64,000 nt of DNA from Corbicula japonica (lineage: Eukaryota; Mollusca; Bivalvia; Venerida; Cyrenidae). Each line of letters opens with the position of its first letter. Positions within the stretch are counted from its first letter, which is position 1. A model generated the notes under the pieces. It was not told the DNA's origin, searched no databases, and saw only the letters and a program-made list of their open reading frames with translations. The stretch spans positions 1,561,693 to 1,625,692 of the forward strand of contig JAZAYU010000085.1 of assembly GCA_038501625.1 (NCBI GenBank), written 5' to 3'. Both the position numbers and the translations under genes were made by a program. Shown here piece after piece: positions 32,384 through 44,970 of this stretch.

Positions 32384-32508
32384 GGGGCCCAAGATCATAA
32401 AACAAGGATCTGATTGGCTGAAATGGCGACTGGTCGCCATTTCAGCCAATCAGATACTGGAGATTTGAGACTGATCTCCAGAACTAGTTTTATGATCTTG
32501 GGCATAGA
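32384..32508. mobile_element. Palindromic foldback element, family P, copy 9
   Basis: Ends 'gggcccaagatcataaaac' and 'gttttatgatcttgggc'. It shares the same centre as copy 8, which lies only about 30 bp away. Part of the left arm is deleted. Confidence 0.92.
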
Positions 32509-33097
32509 TAAATACGTGATCGGTCAGAAGCCCTTTTTGCGGTACAACCAGACGTTATTAGTGACGTCCTACGTTCTGTAACCCAGTAGGCAATGCATAA
32601 AACCCATATCATGAACGTCATCTCTTGGACCGTGATCTGTGTTTTATACACTGTCTAGTATGATAGACATAGTAACCTATAAACCTACCTAAAAAGTAAA
32701 TGCAATTGCATCAAGTGAAGTTTGTTTCGTTTATAGAATATATATAAGTACATTTTGATTTTACGGTACATTTTGATTTTACGAAGTGAATGAGCTTCCG
32801 TTTGAGAAGTACATCGAATACAGTGTTGTTTTGTTTCTATTTATGAAAGACAGGGAAAATAATCTTGAGATTCTCAACCCCGCCTACCCCGCCCCTATTT
32901 TAATGTGCTCTCCCTAATGTAAGTTAATGTGTATGATTGATCAGCGTAATTTGGTGTCAAGTTTATTTCCACGTGCATCTTCACCCGCAGAAGGTTACCC
33001 TAAAGCGTTGAGTATACCATTTCCAGTGACAGGCCGAAATTATACGCCATTCCAGAAAAAAGTGTGCAGACCATCTAAATTCTATTATAAATATACT

Positions 33098-33275
33098 TAA
33101 AGCAATTAGAAACTCAACTTCTTTAAACAAGAAATACATTTCATGCTTAAAGTAGTTGCGTTACTAATTTCTTCAAGTACATATAATAATAGTAAAAGAA
33201 ATTAAAAACGCAACTTCTTTAATCACAATGCACATGTTTTTGTTTGAAGAAGTTGCGTTTCTAATTTCTTTAATT
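33098..33275. repeat. Two consecutive hairpins sharing the motif 'cttctttaa / gaagttgcg'
   Basis: First hairpin: 'gcaattagaaactcaacttc' pairs with 'aagtagttgcgttactaatt'. Second: 'agaaattaaaaacgcaactt' (33197) pairs with 'aagttgcgtttctaatttct' (33251). They look like two adjacent copies of one short foldback sequence. Confidence 0.65.
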
Positions 33276-33620
33276 ATAGTAAAAATATCTATGATCTTAT
33301 CTCAATGTTGATACCAAATATTTAGGAATAAAGACAAGCAGTTAATGACAACTCACAGAAAACATCTTGAAGTGCACACTTTCTTTTGGAATAGAGTATA
33401 TGAACTCAAATTTTACATTTTACTTCCCCGCTGTACAAAATAAACATAAATCTTTAAAGTGTATGCCACTAGAGTTCGATTTTGACCCGTGAGCTGTGAC
33501 CTTTCGGACAAGTCCACTGTTATAGTACAAAATAGGTAAAATGCGTCATTTTACAGAGTTACCGTTTAATTACTTTACTTATATGACTTTAAAACCTATA
33601 AGTAGCAGATATTCAGTCAC

Positions 33621-33690
33621 GATGCAATAGCTCAGTGGTTAAGATCTCGAGCTGAGGTGTAAAACATTGCATGTTCGAAACCAATAAAAG
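33621..33690 (+). repeat. tRNA-derived SINE head (degenerate)
   Basis: A-box-like 'tagctcagtggttaaga' and B-box-like 'tgttcgaaacc' are spaced as in a tRNA promoter, followed by a T-rich stretch. No full cloverleaf can be closed, so it is not called as a tRNA gene. Confidence 0.55.
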
Positions 33691-34131
33691 TTATTTTTTA
33701 TTTTTGTCTTTCATTTCCTATTAACGATTTTAATTTAGTTCATATGATATTATTTATAGTATTGAGCTGTTTTATCTTAATATTTTGAAACCCCCTTTTA
33801 ATTTTGTTTATGTTCATTTCATTTTAACAATTTATTTGTGTTAATCAGCTTGCCCTGACCCCATACACATCCGTTTCAAAGGAGCGTTGACAATTGTGAA
33901 TCCTAGCGTCCTGTAATCACTTGTTGTTACATTCTCTTTCTTTTATAATGTACATAATTCAAAAACACTTTGTACAATGTTTTGGCATCGCCCAGTGTTT
34001 TGAGAAATCATCGATCGCGATATTTCATCAACACGGTCGAAATTTGTACGGTTTAGTGTCCTTTTTGTCGGTGTCTACTTAAATGTATAGAAAAAAATGA
34101 CATTAAAAACAGAAAAAAATGAAATGTCTTC

Positions 34132-34207
34132 ATGGGATTCGAACACACAACCCTGACGTCATATTATTAGAAATCTGAAGCGTTACTGACAGGGCTATGA
34201 AACCTTT
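34132..34207 (-). repeat. tRNA-derived SINE head, minus strand
   Basis: Minus strand: 'tagccctgtcagtaacgc' (A-box region) and 'ttgtgtgttcgaatcccat' (B box), then an A/T-rich tail at lower coordinates. Confidence 0.55.
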
Positions 34208-34769
34208 TGTTAAAGAGCAGTACGATTTCAACATAATGAGCTATGACGGGAATATCTAACATCCCTTTTTTGTGGAATATTCCAAAAATCTATAAATACA
34301 AAAGTACATTCACTGCTCAATGCGTAAAATCGGACTATATCTACCCTGTCTCTTCTAAAACCCGGATGGAAATCTATAGAAACATTTTCTCTGGCCTTAC
34401 TTTAAGATCTGATTCTATGCTCGCTGCACACCTTGAATTCCAGGATGATTGCGTGTCATTCACGAGTATCTCATACGTAGTACACTGTGTCATGAAGGAA
34501 ATAATTATATTTCGATTAACCACATCAACAAACTCTTTTTTCTATGAATAAAACGGAATATTAAAACAATAATTTGATATAATTCATGTTCCCAATAAAT
34601 TTAATCATACTATATTTTTCTCAAGATGTTAGCCAATAATTTTATTATTTTTTTATGAGTTTTAATAGCAAAAGTTAAAACCACTCATATAGACTCATAT
34701 TTTCACCAATAATTTTATTATTTTTTTAATAAGAGTTTTAATAACAAAAGTAAAAAACCCTCATACATG

Positions 34770-34929
34770 TATAGACCACTCGGAAATTAGGACCTTCCTC
34801 ATAACAAGACTACGTCCCATTTAACAGTTTACACTAATACCCCTAAATTAAGACTAGGCCTATTCAACAAATAAGACCACTCTTATCCTGTAGAAGAAGT
34901 GGTTTTAACAGAGAGGTTTCACTGCACAT
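34770..34929. mobile_element. cagtaaaac-type MITE fragment
   Basis: Repeated 'aagacca' words and the right terminus 'gagaggtttcactgcaca' match 14909-15109. The left end is eroded. Confidence 0.5.
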
Positions 34930-34974
34930 GGTTTAAACTGTTTTTAAGAGTTCTGTCAGTAAGAATCTAAAACT

Positions 34975-35126
34975 GGGCTGAAGGTTATAAAACTGAGTTT
35001 GGAAACCAGTCTCAAATCTCAAGCATCTGATTGGCTGAAATGGCGACCAGTCGCCATTTCAGCCAATCAGATGCTTGAGATTTGAGACTGGTTTCCATGC
35101 TCAGTTTTATAACCTTGGGCACTGGT
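34975..35126. mobile_element. Palindromic foldback element, family P, copy 10
   Basis: Full length: 'gggctgaaggttataaaact', 'tgaaatggcgaccagt' and its inverted 'actggtcgccatttca'-type partner, then 'tcagttttataaccttgggc'. Near-perfect arms of about 70 bp. Confidence 0.93.
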
Positions 35127-35819
35127 TCTTGTAATAAAACACCTAACGATTCTACCTGCCTTCTGACTTTCAATTATACACCTCCGTTTCTTTTCTATTA
35201 AAATCATTTCTATTTTCTATTAACTGGTAAATGACAATTTAAACGTACGATTCAAGCAGTCAGAAAACTTTAGATATACGTTGAATTCGAAGTATAACTG
35301 AGTGATTGGCTGCGAACAGCTGTTTTCGTATTTCACGATATTTTTTCTACGATAGTTTCGTCCTGGGACAGATTGTCCTTCAAACTACATAAAAGAAGAA
35401 TGCGACGAATGCCATTATTAGTAAAATAAAAAAATCAATAAATGGTCTCACCTGGTTTTGTTAGACTTGTTATTTTATTCCGCAGATCCGTATAATGTGA
35501 ATTATACCTCTGTATGAGAGAGTTCTGTAGAAGAAAAGCATTCATATCAAACCTCTATAGCCCACGTGGAGCAGGCATTCTAGAACCAAATGCATTGCTA
35601 TGGTAACACAATTCAGAAAATTGGCACGTGATTCAAATAAAAAAAGAAACACTCATAGACCTAGACAGTAGGGGAAGAATTGTTTTGATTATCAATTAAT
35701 TGATTGCGTGATTAATATGTTCATAATTTTGATAACGATTATTTCTGGCGTTCTGTTACAAATGTCCGTATACCGATAATTTGCATATATAATGCGATAT
35801 TATGATTATCATATATTAC

Positions 35820-36000
35820 AGCGGCGGATCCAGAGGGCGTTCAGTGGGGTTGCTCGAACCCCCTTTTGGGTACCAATATTCAATTTTCATGGTGATTTTT
35901 CCAGAAAGTTGGAAAATTCTTGTAACAACCATTATTGCAATCTTGCACCCGACCTCTACTAAATATTTTAGACGATATTACTTTGATAGGGAAGAGCATC
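35820..36000. repeat. Interspersed repeat starting 'gcggatccagagggcgttca'
   Basis: 'ggatccagagggcgttcagt' and 'gttgctcgaaccccc' then 'ccagaaagttggaaaatt'. Related copies are at 52014-52150 and 55705-55830; a short minus-strand piece is near 23700-23745. The 103-codon frame here falls inside the repeat. Confidence 0.55.
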
Positions 36001-36204
36001 GTGTATTGTTTAACTTGCACATTTTTCTCATTGTTATCTTTCTTGTAACATTTTATTTAATCATAGCTTCATCACATGCATTCTCTTGCTCAGATAAAAT
36101 GTTACACAACTAACGAGGTCAATACTGCAATAACAAGACTAAAAGACATTTATTTACATTAAAAAGCAAATAGCCGTATAGTCTTCAGGTTGGATACACA
36201 TGTT

Positions 36205-36600
36205 ACATTTAGAATGTCGTGCACACATACTGTATATATCGGAAAAATCACTCGCTTCAGGTAGGTTTCTTTGCTTATTTCTCATTAATTTCTGAACCGA
36301 TTGTGATCAGATAAAAAGCACCATACACATTTAACCTCAATTTTTAATCGGCTGTCGTTTTCTCTATTTTTCAAAGTCATTTCAAACGAACTTTGTCTTT
36401 GAATGTTTAAGAAAACAGCACCCTAATGATATTGTAGGTTAAATGTCGATGAAAATGCTTGTTAGCAGGAGTACGGTGCTATTTTGCTAATTATCTGATC
36501 AAAATCGGTCAAAAATTACTAAGAAATAAGCAAAAAAAAAACGTACCTGAATCGAGTGATTTTTCTGATATAAATATGTTTACGACATTCTTAAAGTCAC
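36205..36600. mobile_element. Second member of the 'ttagaatgtcgtgcacaca' MITE family
   Basis: The left end 'ttagaatgtcgtgcacacat' and 'tcactcgcttcaggtaggtt' are mirrored by right-end 'acctgaatcgagtgattttt' and 'acgacattctta'. The interior contains inverted 'ctgaaccgattgtgatcaga' and 'ctgatcaaaatcggtca'. Same family as 18442-18752 but longer. Confidence 0.75.
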
Positions 36601-36891
36601 GTTTTGAACTACTCACACTTGTTTGTATGCCCCTTGAGAATTGCAAGTTAAACTTAAGTCGAACCAGAAATGTATTAGTTTCGCATTTCCAGCACCTGCC
36701 TCATACCGAAGGTGTCGATGTCAAAAAGAGCATGTCAGACAGTTTAATCGGATCCAAGCTAAATATGTGGAACTGTGAATAAAGCATCTGACACTATTTT
36801 AAAGTGCCATGAAGCTTACAGTCACATCTTATCTGCAAATTTGAAATATTGTTTTAGAAGCTAGTAGAGTGTATGTGCAGTGAAGCAGGTC

Positions 36892-37027
36892 CCAAGATCA
36901 TAAAACTAAGTTTGGAGACCAGTCTCAGATCTAAAACATCTGATTGGCTGAAATAGCACCATTGCAGCCAAGTAGATGCTTGAGATTTGAGATAGGTCTC
37001 CCGAGTTTTATGATCTTAGGCACAGGC
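36892..37027. mobile_element. Palindromic foldback element, family P, copy 11
   Basis: Ends 'cccaagatcataaaactaag' and 'gagttttatgatcttaggc'; the core is partly eroded ('tggctgaaatagcaccattg'). Confidence 0.85.
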
Positions 37028-37544
37028 AACAGTTTCGCAACTCTTCCAACATTGATGATGTCGCTTATTTAGGTAGTTCCCCTTGAGTAGTGCGCACTGT
37101 TGAGTCTTGAAAGTTGAGTATCAATTTGCATAATATCTATGGCGTACGAAAAGGCTCAAAAAGTACATGTACCAAGTGCTGGTGCACCTATAAATGTATG
37201 CGTCCAAAGAATAAATTTACTGTTAGACCTGTAAATTAGCGGTGCACCTTTTTTGACACTTGAAGGTGAACCTGTAAAATAGCGTTAGACCTACTAAAAT
37301 AGGCAATATGAAAATGATCAACCAATCACAGCCCTTGTTTCAAACAGTTGTTTTTGCTGAAGATATTAATTTTAAAATTGAGGTACCTGCTTTCCGTGAC
37401 CTTTTTATAAAAAGTTATTAACCTGACGATGTAGCGTAAAGCCGTTATGAACTTTTGTATTGATATTGTCAGCTAGTCAGCAAAAAAGGAATACTTACAC
37501 TTCACGACTTTCAAAACCTTAGTCAGATTTGAGTTATGACTCTT

Positions 37545-37745
37545 CTCTCAAAATACCTATTAATGTTGGTTGCTAGGCTGCTAACTTTACGCTGCCAGGC
37601 TGCTAGGCCGCCAGGCTGCTCACAACGCTTCCAGTCTGCTAGGCAGTTTACTTCACGCTGCCAGGCGGCCAGGCTGCTTGGCGGCCAATTTTTCGCTGCT
37701 AGCTGGCAACTTTTCGCTGCCAGACTGCTGCATTTTAGGCTGCCA
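37545..37745. repeat. Short-period repeat 'ctgccaggctgctaggc'
   Basis: Irregular repeats of 'gctgccaggctgctagg' with 'aacttttcgctgc' interruptions. The 75-codon open frame across it is a product of the repeat. Confidence 0.75.
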
Positions 37746-38388
37746 ACTTCACGAACCTATTAATGTTCATGTGCATGTTTATCTGTGATTTAAGATATTT
37801 GTTTACGTGTCATAAATTACCAGGGTTCAATTTACCAGGTCTGGTTTAATAGAAAAACCGCAGCCATTTTGAATATCTGCTGTCTCAAATAATTTACAGA
37901 TAATGAAATTTCATGCATGCATGGTGTACCAAAAATGCGCCAGTATTAAATATTTATGTTATATTTGCGGCACCAGATTTGTTAGCAACATCCTAACACG
38001 TAAGTGACGATGCATGAAGTCAATTTCTTAATATTGAAACGACCAATTTTACGTTTTTTACCATTCAGTTTCAGCAACCGTTGCACTCTTTGTTGAAGCT
38101 TGAATAACGCTCAATAATGCACGATGGATTTTTTCGTTTACGTTTCAATTTTCGACTTTGATAGTGTGATTGTGGAGCTATAAGAAACATGTCTTCAAGA
38201 TGTTGACGTCATTCCATTCCTTGAAATGACGTCATAAAGATTAGCAGACGACATTTCCTTATACGTATATAAGATATAAGACATAATAGTAATGGTAAAA
38301 CGAAAAAGAATTGCCACTAATTTCCAAAATTATCAACAACTAAATAGGTCAAAATACATGTATCACTGAAAACACATTAACACATTAA

Positions 38389-39170
38389 GGTATGACCATC
38401 CTAATGGGCACTATTAAGAATCCAACATCTGATTATTTTTTCATCAACTGCTTCATACCACTGACTTGTATGCAAAATTTTAATGATTTTCACCGTGTAG
38501 TTTTTGAGATTTTTAGCTTTTTTTATTTAAAAAAGTGAGAAAAAACGTGAAAGTATCCAAATTCTTTAATCGGTGACAAAATTTTTTGTTATTGATAAAT
38601 TCAACCCTAATTTTTTACAGTTTATCCAAAATATGTTATATTTTACTAAACCAATTTAAGATATAATATATAAATACAGAATTTATCTTAAAATGACATT
38701 TTTTGACCAAATAAATTTTAAAAATGCATTTTTTTATATTTCACGAGACTAAATTAATGAAAATTGTGCAAAATCCTGATTGATGCAATATACAAAAATT
38801 TACCATTTTTTAACTATATACCTTAAACAAAATTTAAACAAAATTTCAGAGAAGTTTACCGTCCAGTTTTAGAAATTTTCAAATTGATGACTTGAATAAA
38901 CACTATTCTGATAGCGAAAACCTCTTTAATCTTGATTATTTTGCTTATTTTAGTTTAAATCATCAGAATTTTATATTCAATGACAGAATTACACAGGAAA
39001 ACAAAGAAATATGCCAATTATTTAAGCTCTAGGCTTACAAAAAAAATTAGCTTCCAGTGGGATTTGAACCCTGGTCCTCTTGCATGACAGAACTCTAAGC
39101 TAATTTACTGCTATAGTTACCTCCCTTGGATACTCTTCTTGATATAGGTATTCATTAGGATGGTCATACC
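38389..39170. mobile_element. Non-autonomous TTAA element (piggyBac-type MITE), about 780 bp
   Basis: 'ggtatgaccatcctaat' (38389-38405) is perfectly inverted at 39154-39170. Both ends are flanked by TTAA (38385-38388 and 39171-39174), the target duplication typical of piggyBac transposons. No transposase frame is present inside. The interior is very AT-rich, with a tRNA-like segment near the right end. Confidence 0.82.
39048..39127 (-). repeat. tRNA-like segment inside the TTAA element
   Basis: Minus strand: 'gggaggtaactatagcagta' (A-box region), then 'agggttcaaatcccact' (good B box) and a T-run. It could be a SINE head captured by, or inserted into, the MITE. Confidence 0.5.
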
Positions 39171-39174
39171 TTAA

Positions 39175-41250
39175 AGAAGTCGGTAAAGTTTCAGATGATC
39201 ATTCAAGAGACGGGGTGCGTTTCCGATTCCCCTGTCCCTTCCACACTCTTAAATTCTAAGTTAACTTTTAATGCCAATGTTTGAGGACAAATATGAATAC
39301 AATGAACCAGAATTCTTTGTTTTAAAATAATACAATATTTCGATTTTAGTCAGAATTTGGCTTTAACCAAAACACCGCGACAACTGATACAGTGTATATT
39401 TCCTTTGAGAAGAAGCGGGAAAGTAATTGACAGAACGCTTTTCATAGTTTATTATGCCTTCAACTTGCTTTACTTTAAGACACACCGTTTTTATTGATTC
39501 AGAGCTACATGTACCTTGCTAATCTTCAGAAAACGAAATTTACATTTCAACATAAATATTGTGCACAACAATTGATGATGTCACTGGTCACCATTCAAAA
39601 TGGCTGTCCCAAAAAGCAATAAACAGACAAGTTCAAACAGCCGTATTTCAATTACATTGTATTTATAGTCCGATTTTCAAAATTCGTTGACTGATTTGAG
39701 GAAAATTTGTTGATGTTTGCAATCAAATAATTTCAAAAAGTACGAAATACCCCTTCAATAACATTAATCTGTGCATTGTTTTCTCTGCATTTTGCAATGG
39801 AGATACTTTAATAATTCTTTTTATCGATAAAAGTGCAACGACGACTGCAGACGGCCTTTGAGACTTTTTTTAGTATTGTCAAAACAGAAGTGAAAGAAGG
39901 TTATTATGACAAGCTTCAGCGCGCTTTCAACGAACCAATGTGCAACATGCTTATTAAAACACACTCTTGGAGGGCAAAGAACTGAATTATTATAAAGCTT
40001 CCTAATGAAGAGCGCCATAAGTGCAAAAGATAATGATAGTTTTGACTTTCTGATGTATTTATTTATCTTGGAACAGGGTCTATACCGAATATCTTACGGA
40101 TGCTTGAACGTGATCTCAATTATAGTTTGAATTCTTCCAAATTAAAGAAGCCATATGCGAGATTAACTTGTTGAAACAGGTGGTGAGCCACCCGACATCT
40201 CGATGCCATTAGGTGAGCCTCTCTGATTTCAATTATCTTAACTACAGCGTATGTTCTGCCGAACTCTAGTCAATATCGGCCAGGGAGCAATGTGATGAAA
40301 AGAAATATACTTCTGTTTGTCTTTAAATCGTTCCTTTATTTGCAGTGATTTATTGCGTATGAGATACACAATCAACTATAACAGTTCTCAATTTCAAAGA
40401 AACTCGTAACTCCTTATATGTTGTAAACAAACTACTTTAAACACGTGCTTAGCACGTGCTTAAGGAAGAACTTGCCGACCTCGGTGTTTGTCTTTAAAAT
40501 TAAGGCCTTTGGAATGGGTATTCCTATTTGCTGTGTTTTTGTTAAATAAACACATTATATAAATTGGAACATGTATTTTTACACACCCACTAGAAGGGCA
40601 AACAAACCAATCTTTATTGAAAATATCGGTCAGTTCGTTACAACCTAAAATAGCTCGTTGGCATCTCCCACGCATGTTATTTTGTGTAATTTTGGCGCCA
40701 CGAGTAAGATTTTGCTAATTTAAATGTTGTTGTTTATGCTTTAAGTACAATTTGCACTTGTTTGTTTAAAGTGTCAAACGTTTGGCATTTACGCAGGTTT
40801 TTAATATCTCCCGCTAGCCGTCGGTGGCCGACACAGGTCGGTAGTGAGGTGTACCTGATATACTAGTCACCGGCTAGCCACCGGGATTTTTAGGGAAGTT
40901 TCGATAATCTTTGAATGGTTTGTGTTGTGACAGAGATGGGTTTATTATTTACTTATTATAGTCACTTTTAATGAGAGCAATCATTTAAAACACATGAAAA
41001 AGTCTTCTATCTTTGCTTTTTTCATTTAGCATATTACGAGAATGTTAGGAAATAAACCGGTTACCAATTATTTGCGTTCAATGGCAGGATATATGATCGA
41101 CTCAGGAATGTGTGTGTGTGTGTTTGAGTTTGTTTATAGACGCCCTTAGCAAAGCATATGGGCGTCTGTCTATAATTATTATATTACTATATTTAAAGTG
41201 CTCATTTACAGTATTTAAAATCTTCTAAATTTAAATAGCTTTGTTTTAAA
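39175..41250. other. Intergenic, little recognisable
   Basis: No gene supported. Small features: an imperfect inverted repeat 'gctagccgtcggtgg...ccggctagccaccggg' at about 40807-40887, a (TG)n run at 41108-41122, and a hairpin 'atagacgccc...gggcgtctgtctat' at 41136-41174. Confidence 0.4.
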
Positions 41251-43911
41251 ATTTTTTTTAAAACTAGTTTATAGGTCTCTTAAAAGAATTCGTCTATTTA
41301 AAATATAATGTAGACTCAGGATAATTGATCCGATTTCCAGAACCCAACAGCGGTGGAAAATAACATTAAATAGTTTGGATGTAAAGGGTCCAAGAAGAAG
41401 TACAAAATTGACAATAAATAGCAAACCAATGCTATTTTTGCAATCACAACATGTAAAAAAGACCAAGCCCAATTTGTGGTTGGCAAGCCTATAAAATAAT
41501 TACATAAAATGTTAGTAAGATATGTTAGGACTCGCCAACTCTTGTAGTGGATCCAGGGTAACGTATGCTCCGACTTACAAGGATCCACTTTAAATCATAT
41601 ATAGTAAAATAAAATTGTATATATGTACATAAATGTACAGTCGGTTTTTATATAGCGTTAAACCGACGTTGTCGGAGACTTGAAACAAACTGGGCTAAGT
41701 AGTCGTGATATGCAATTATAAATTTTTCCTATAACCGCCGCTGATGGGTCCTGTTTAAAAATGAATCCCCTCTGACAGCGTTAAAACGAAAACGAAAGTA
41801 AAACATCATTCCCGTTCCGTATATGCATAACGGACACCTTTCTAGGGCCACGTAAAAACAGATGGATTCTAAAATAAACTACATAATTATATACAATTAT
41901 TAATAAAAGAGGAATGCTGTCAGAGGGAATTATTATTAAATAATTAAAAGAAACCATGGCAGGTCTTAATAAGGGACTATTAATGCAAGAAGCCAGATGA
42001 TGTCTCGGTGAAGCCCCGAACCCAGCACACACACAAAAAAATTGAGAAAATATGTTTATCGAGCTTGACTCGAAAAACGGATAGATAATAGACCAATGAA
42101 AGACACCCATTGGGCGTCCAATGAAAATAGCTCCTAAGACCATAATTGTCCAATCAGGGAGCTTACAAATAACCAATGAAATGAAAGGACATGTATATCG
42201 TATATTTTACTGTAAAATCATGAATGATTACGTACTGGCAGTGTAGACCCACTACCGTACGATGACAAATTCGCGTTGAATTAATTTAATATAATTTTAG
42301 CAGTTCTATCGCTAGATAATAACCATCTGATGAACATAAAAATACTAAAAACTATTAAAGATTAAGTTTTTAGCTATTTAAGCCAAAGAAAAGCAGTTTC
42401 AATATCATTACGGCCCACATGAAAGGAGCGAGACAATTCTCATTCCACAACATGTTGTGCCCGTGGTATTGAAATACAAAATATTAATATTACAATTTAT
42501 TTATTGAGTAGTGTGTGCAAGGCCCCGAACAACACCTATGACCCCACTCTTTGATGTCTTTCTGATACAGAGTTCCCAGCACCCCAGGATGAAGCACTGG
42601 ACCAGGGTTTTACAATAATTGAAAGAGTTTGAAGGATCATGGTTTCCCACATTTATAATATATAGGGGACTAGGGTATTTATACACTTAAATATAAGTTT
42701 TTATCCAGAGTAAACTGGTAAATATGCCTTAAAAATACATATGAGTTTAATCAAAATTTAGTTATAGGTTAAAGACCTATAAATTTAAAATTGAGTGATA
42801 TCAGATATCAAATATATGTAGATATCAGATTATACAAGCAAACTAACCCAAATCTGTAGGGCTGATGTACCCGTGTTAGGCAGTCCACACACATGGCATT
42901 AAATCATCAACCCAAAACAGACAGGGTCAAATTTGCATTTTATAACTAAACAAATTAATATGAAATTAGGAGCTTTATATATGCTCCAAATAAACATCAT
43001 AGGGTACTTTTGAAACAGATTACCCAGTGGTGTTCATAAATAGGCCTGGGGTTAGGAATGATTTATGTTTGAAAAAGTGAAAAATATTAGTGTCTCAAAC
43101 CAATCTTAGTAATAGCTAAGATTTTAAAAGAAAATTATATTAATTATTTTATCACCAATACTAGTGGTGATTTATTGTTTTTAATCTGGTATGTGTACCA
43201 GAGATTTTAAAATGAAGTAAAGCTATTTCTTTTCAACAAATAATTTGTTGAATATAAGAATATTTATAATAAACTAATAAGTTTATATGGATTTCTTACA
43301 AATATGTAGAAAGTTGAAAATTAAATAGAAGATTTACTTCTAGTGTATAGAGTTAATAGAGTTTGGTATATTAGAGACACAATATCATCACTTAGTGGGG
43401 CCTATGATCCTAAGAAGAAGTATCCAGTCAATTTTATATTTTGTCAGACATCTGACAGTCTAGAATATAGGTTTCAAGAGCCTTAAAAACAGATGCACTA
43501 AGACTCTTACTAGGAAACAGAATTTCCCTAGTAATAAAATTTATGTTTAAGGCAGTAAAACTGCTTTTAAGTTTATTTAAATGTTCTTTGTGCATACTGC
43601 ATTCAGTAAGAAAGTGTGTAACAGTGTACTTGACCCTGCATTGTGGACAAATAGGGTCAACCATTAGAATATGCTGCCCGGCAGAGCCCGGCAGCAAATT
43701 TGTCCCCAATCTCAGGCGGGTAATGCACTTGTCAACTCTGAAGTTATCAGAGTATACCATGGGCCGCCCGAGCCCCACGGAGTATCCAGAATCAGGAAGC
43801 CTCTCACTCAAGGATTTCTCCCATCGTTGGAGCATATTCTTCCTGACCATGGAATAAACCTCAGTGGGTGCAAGTTTTACACCGTTATCAATAGTTGGAC
43901 TCAGGAAAATC
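41250..43911 (-). mobile_element. 5'-truncated LINE: C-terminal coding end plus long 3' untranslated region
   Basis: Minus-strand frame from about 43900 to 43434 reads 'LAPTEVYSMVRKNMLQRWE', 'DKCITRLRLGTNLL' and the Cys/His knuckle 'CPQCRVKYTVTHFLTEC'. This is the usual C-terminus of Jockey/CR1-group LINE polyproteins after the reverse transcriptase. The reverse transcriptase itself is absent. Lower coordinates (41.3-43.4 kb) look like its untranslated tail and include inverted 'ccctctgacagcgttaaaac' / 'tgctgtcagagggaatt'; the exact end is unclear. The 5' side is cut off at the family P copy at 43913. Confidence 0.65.
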
Positions 43912-43912
43912 A

Positions 43913-44062
43913 GGGCTGAAGATTATAAAGCTGAGATTGGAAACCAGTCTCAAATCTCAAGGATCTGATAAGCTGAAATGGCGACTGGTCGCCATTTCAG
44001 CCAATCAGATGCTTGAGATTTGAGACTGGTTTCCATGCTCAGTTTTATAACATTGGGCACAT
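43913..44062. mobile_element. Palindromic foldback element, family P, copy 12
   Basis: Full length: 'gggctgaagattataaagct', 'ctgaaatggcgact|ggtcgccatttcag', 'ctcagttttataacattggg'. It directly abuts the truncated LINE. Confidence 0.92.
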
Positions 44063-44179
44063 ATGTTCTTTACGTAAGTTGCCAATTACGTTGAGGGACG
44101 GTGTGGTTATTTAGTGTTAATGACCAAAATCAAGATGTAGTGAGTTCGAAACTCAAATGCTACATGCATTCTCCAGTAT

Positions 44180-44970
44180 GGTCTAAGGATCTTACATGTA
44201 TTTTAAGTATGGTATAGGGTTGCTACATGCATTCTACAGTAGGATGTAGGGATTCTACCTGCACTTATCACTATGTGTAGGGATGCTACATGCATTCAAC
44301 AGTAGAATATAGGGATTCTACCTGCACTTATCACTATGTGTAGGGATGCTACATGCATTCAACAGTAGGATATAGGGATTCTACCTGCACTTATCACTAT
44401 GTGTAGGGATGCTACATGCATTCTACAGTAGGATGTAGGGATTCTACCTGCACTTAACACTATGTGTAGGGTTGCTACATGCATTCAACTGCAACAGTAG
44501 GATGTAGGGATTCTACCTGCACTTATCACTATGTGTAGGGATGCTACATGCATTCAACAGTAGGATGTAGGGATTCTACCTGCACTTAACACTATGTGTA
44601 GAGATGCTACATGCATTCAACAGTAGGATGTAGGGATTCTACCTGCACTTAACACTATGTGTAGGGATGATACATGCATTCAACAGTAGAATGTAGGGAT
44701 TCTACCTGCACTTAACACTATGTGTGGGGATGCTACATGCATTCAACAGTAGGATGTAGGGATTCTACCTGCACTTAACACTATGTGTAGAGATGCTACA
44801 TGCATTCAACAGTAGGATGTAGGGATTCTACCTGCACTTGCTACATGCATTCAACAGTATGGATTCTACCTGCACTTATCACTATGTGTAGGGTTGCTAC
44901 ATGCATTCAAGAGTAGGATGTAGGGATTCTGCCTGCACTTATCACTATGTGTAGGGATGCTACATGTACT
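44180..44970. repeat. Minisatellite array A, about 63-bp unit (about 11 copies)
   Basis: Unit: 'gggatgctacatgcattcaa', 'cagtaggatgtagggattct', 'acctgcacttatcactatgt' and 'gta'. It is made of two related halves of about 31 bp each ('gctac...attctacagtatggtgtag' type). Copies are highly alike (atc/aac and gg/ga variants). Confidence 0.92.

Noticed and set aside
37536..37763. 75-codon plus frame rich in Ala/Arg
   Set aside because: It runs through the irregular ctgccaggctgctagg repeat.
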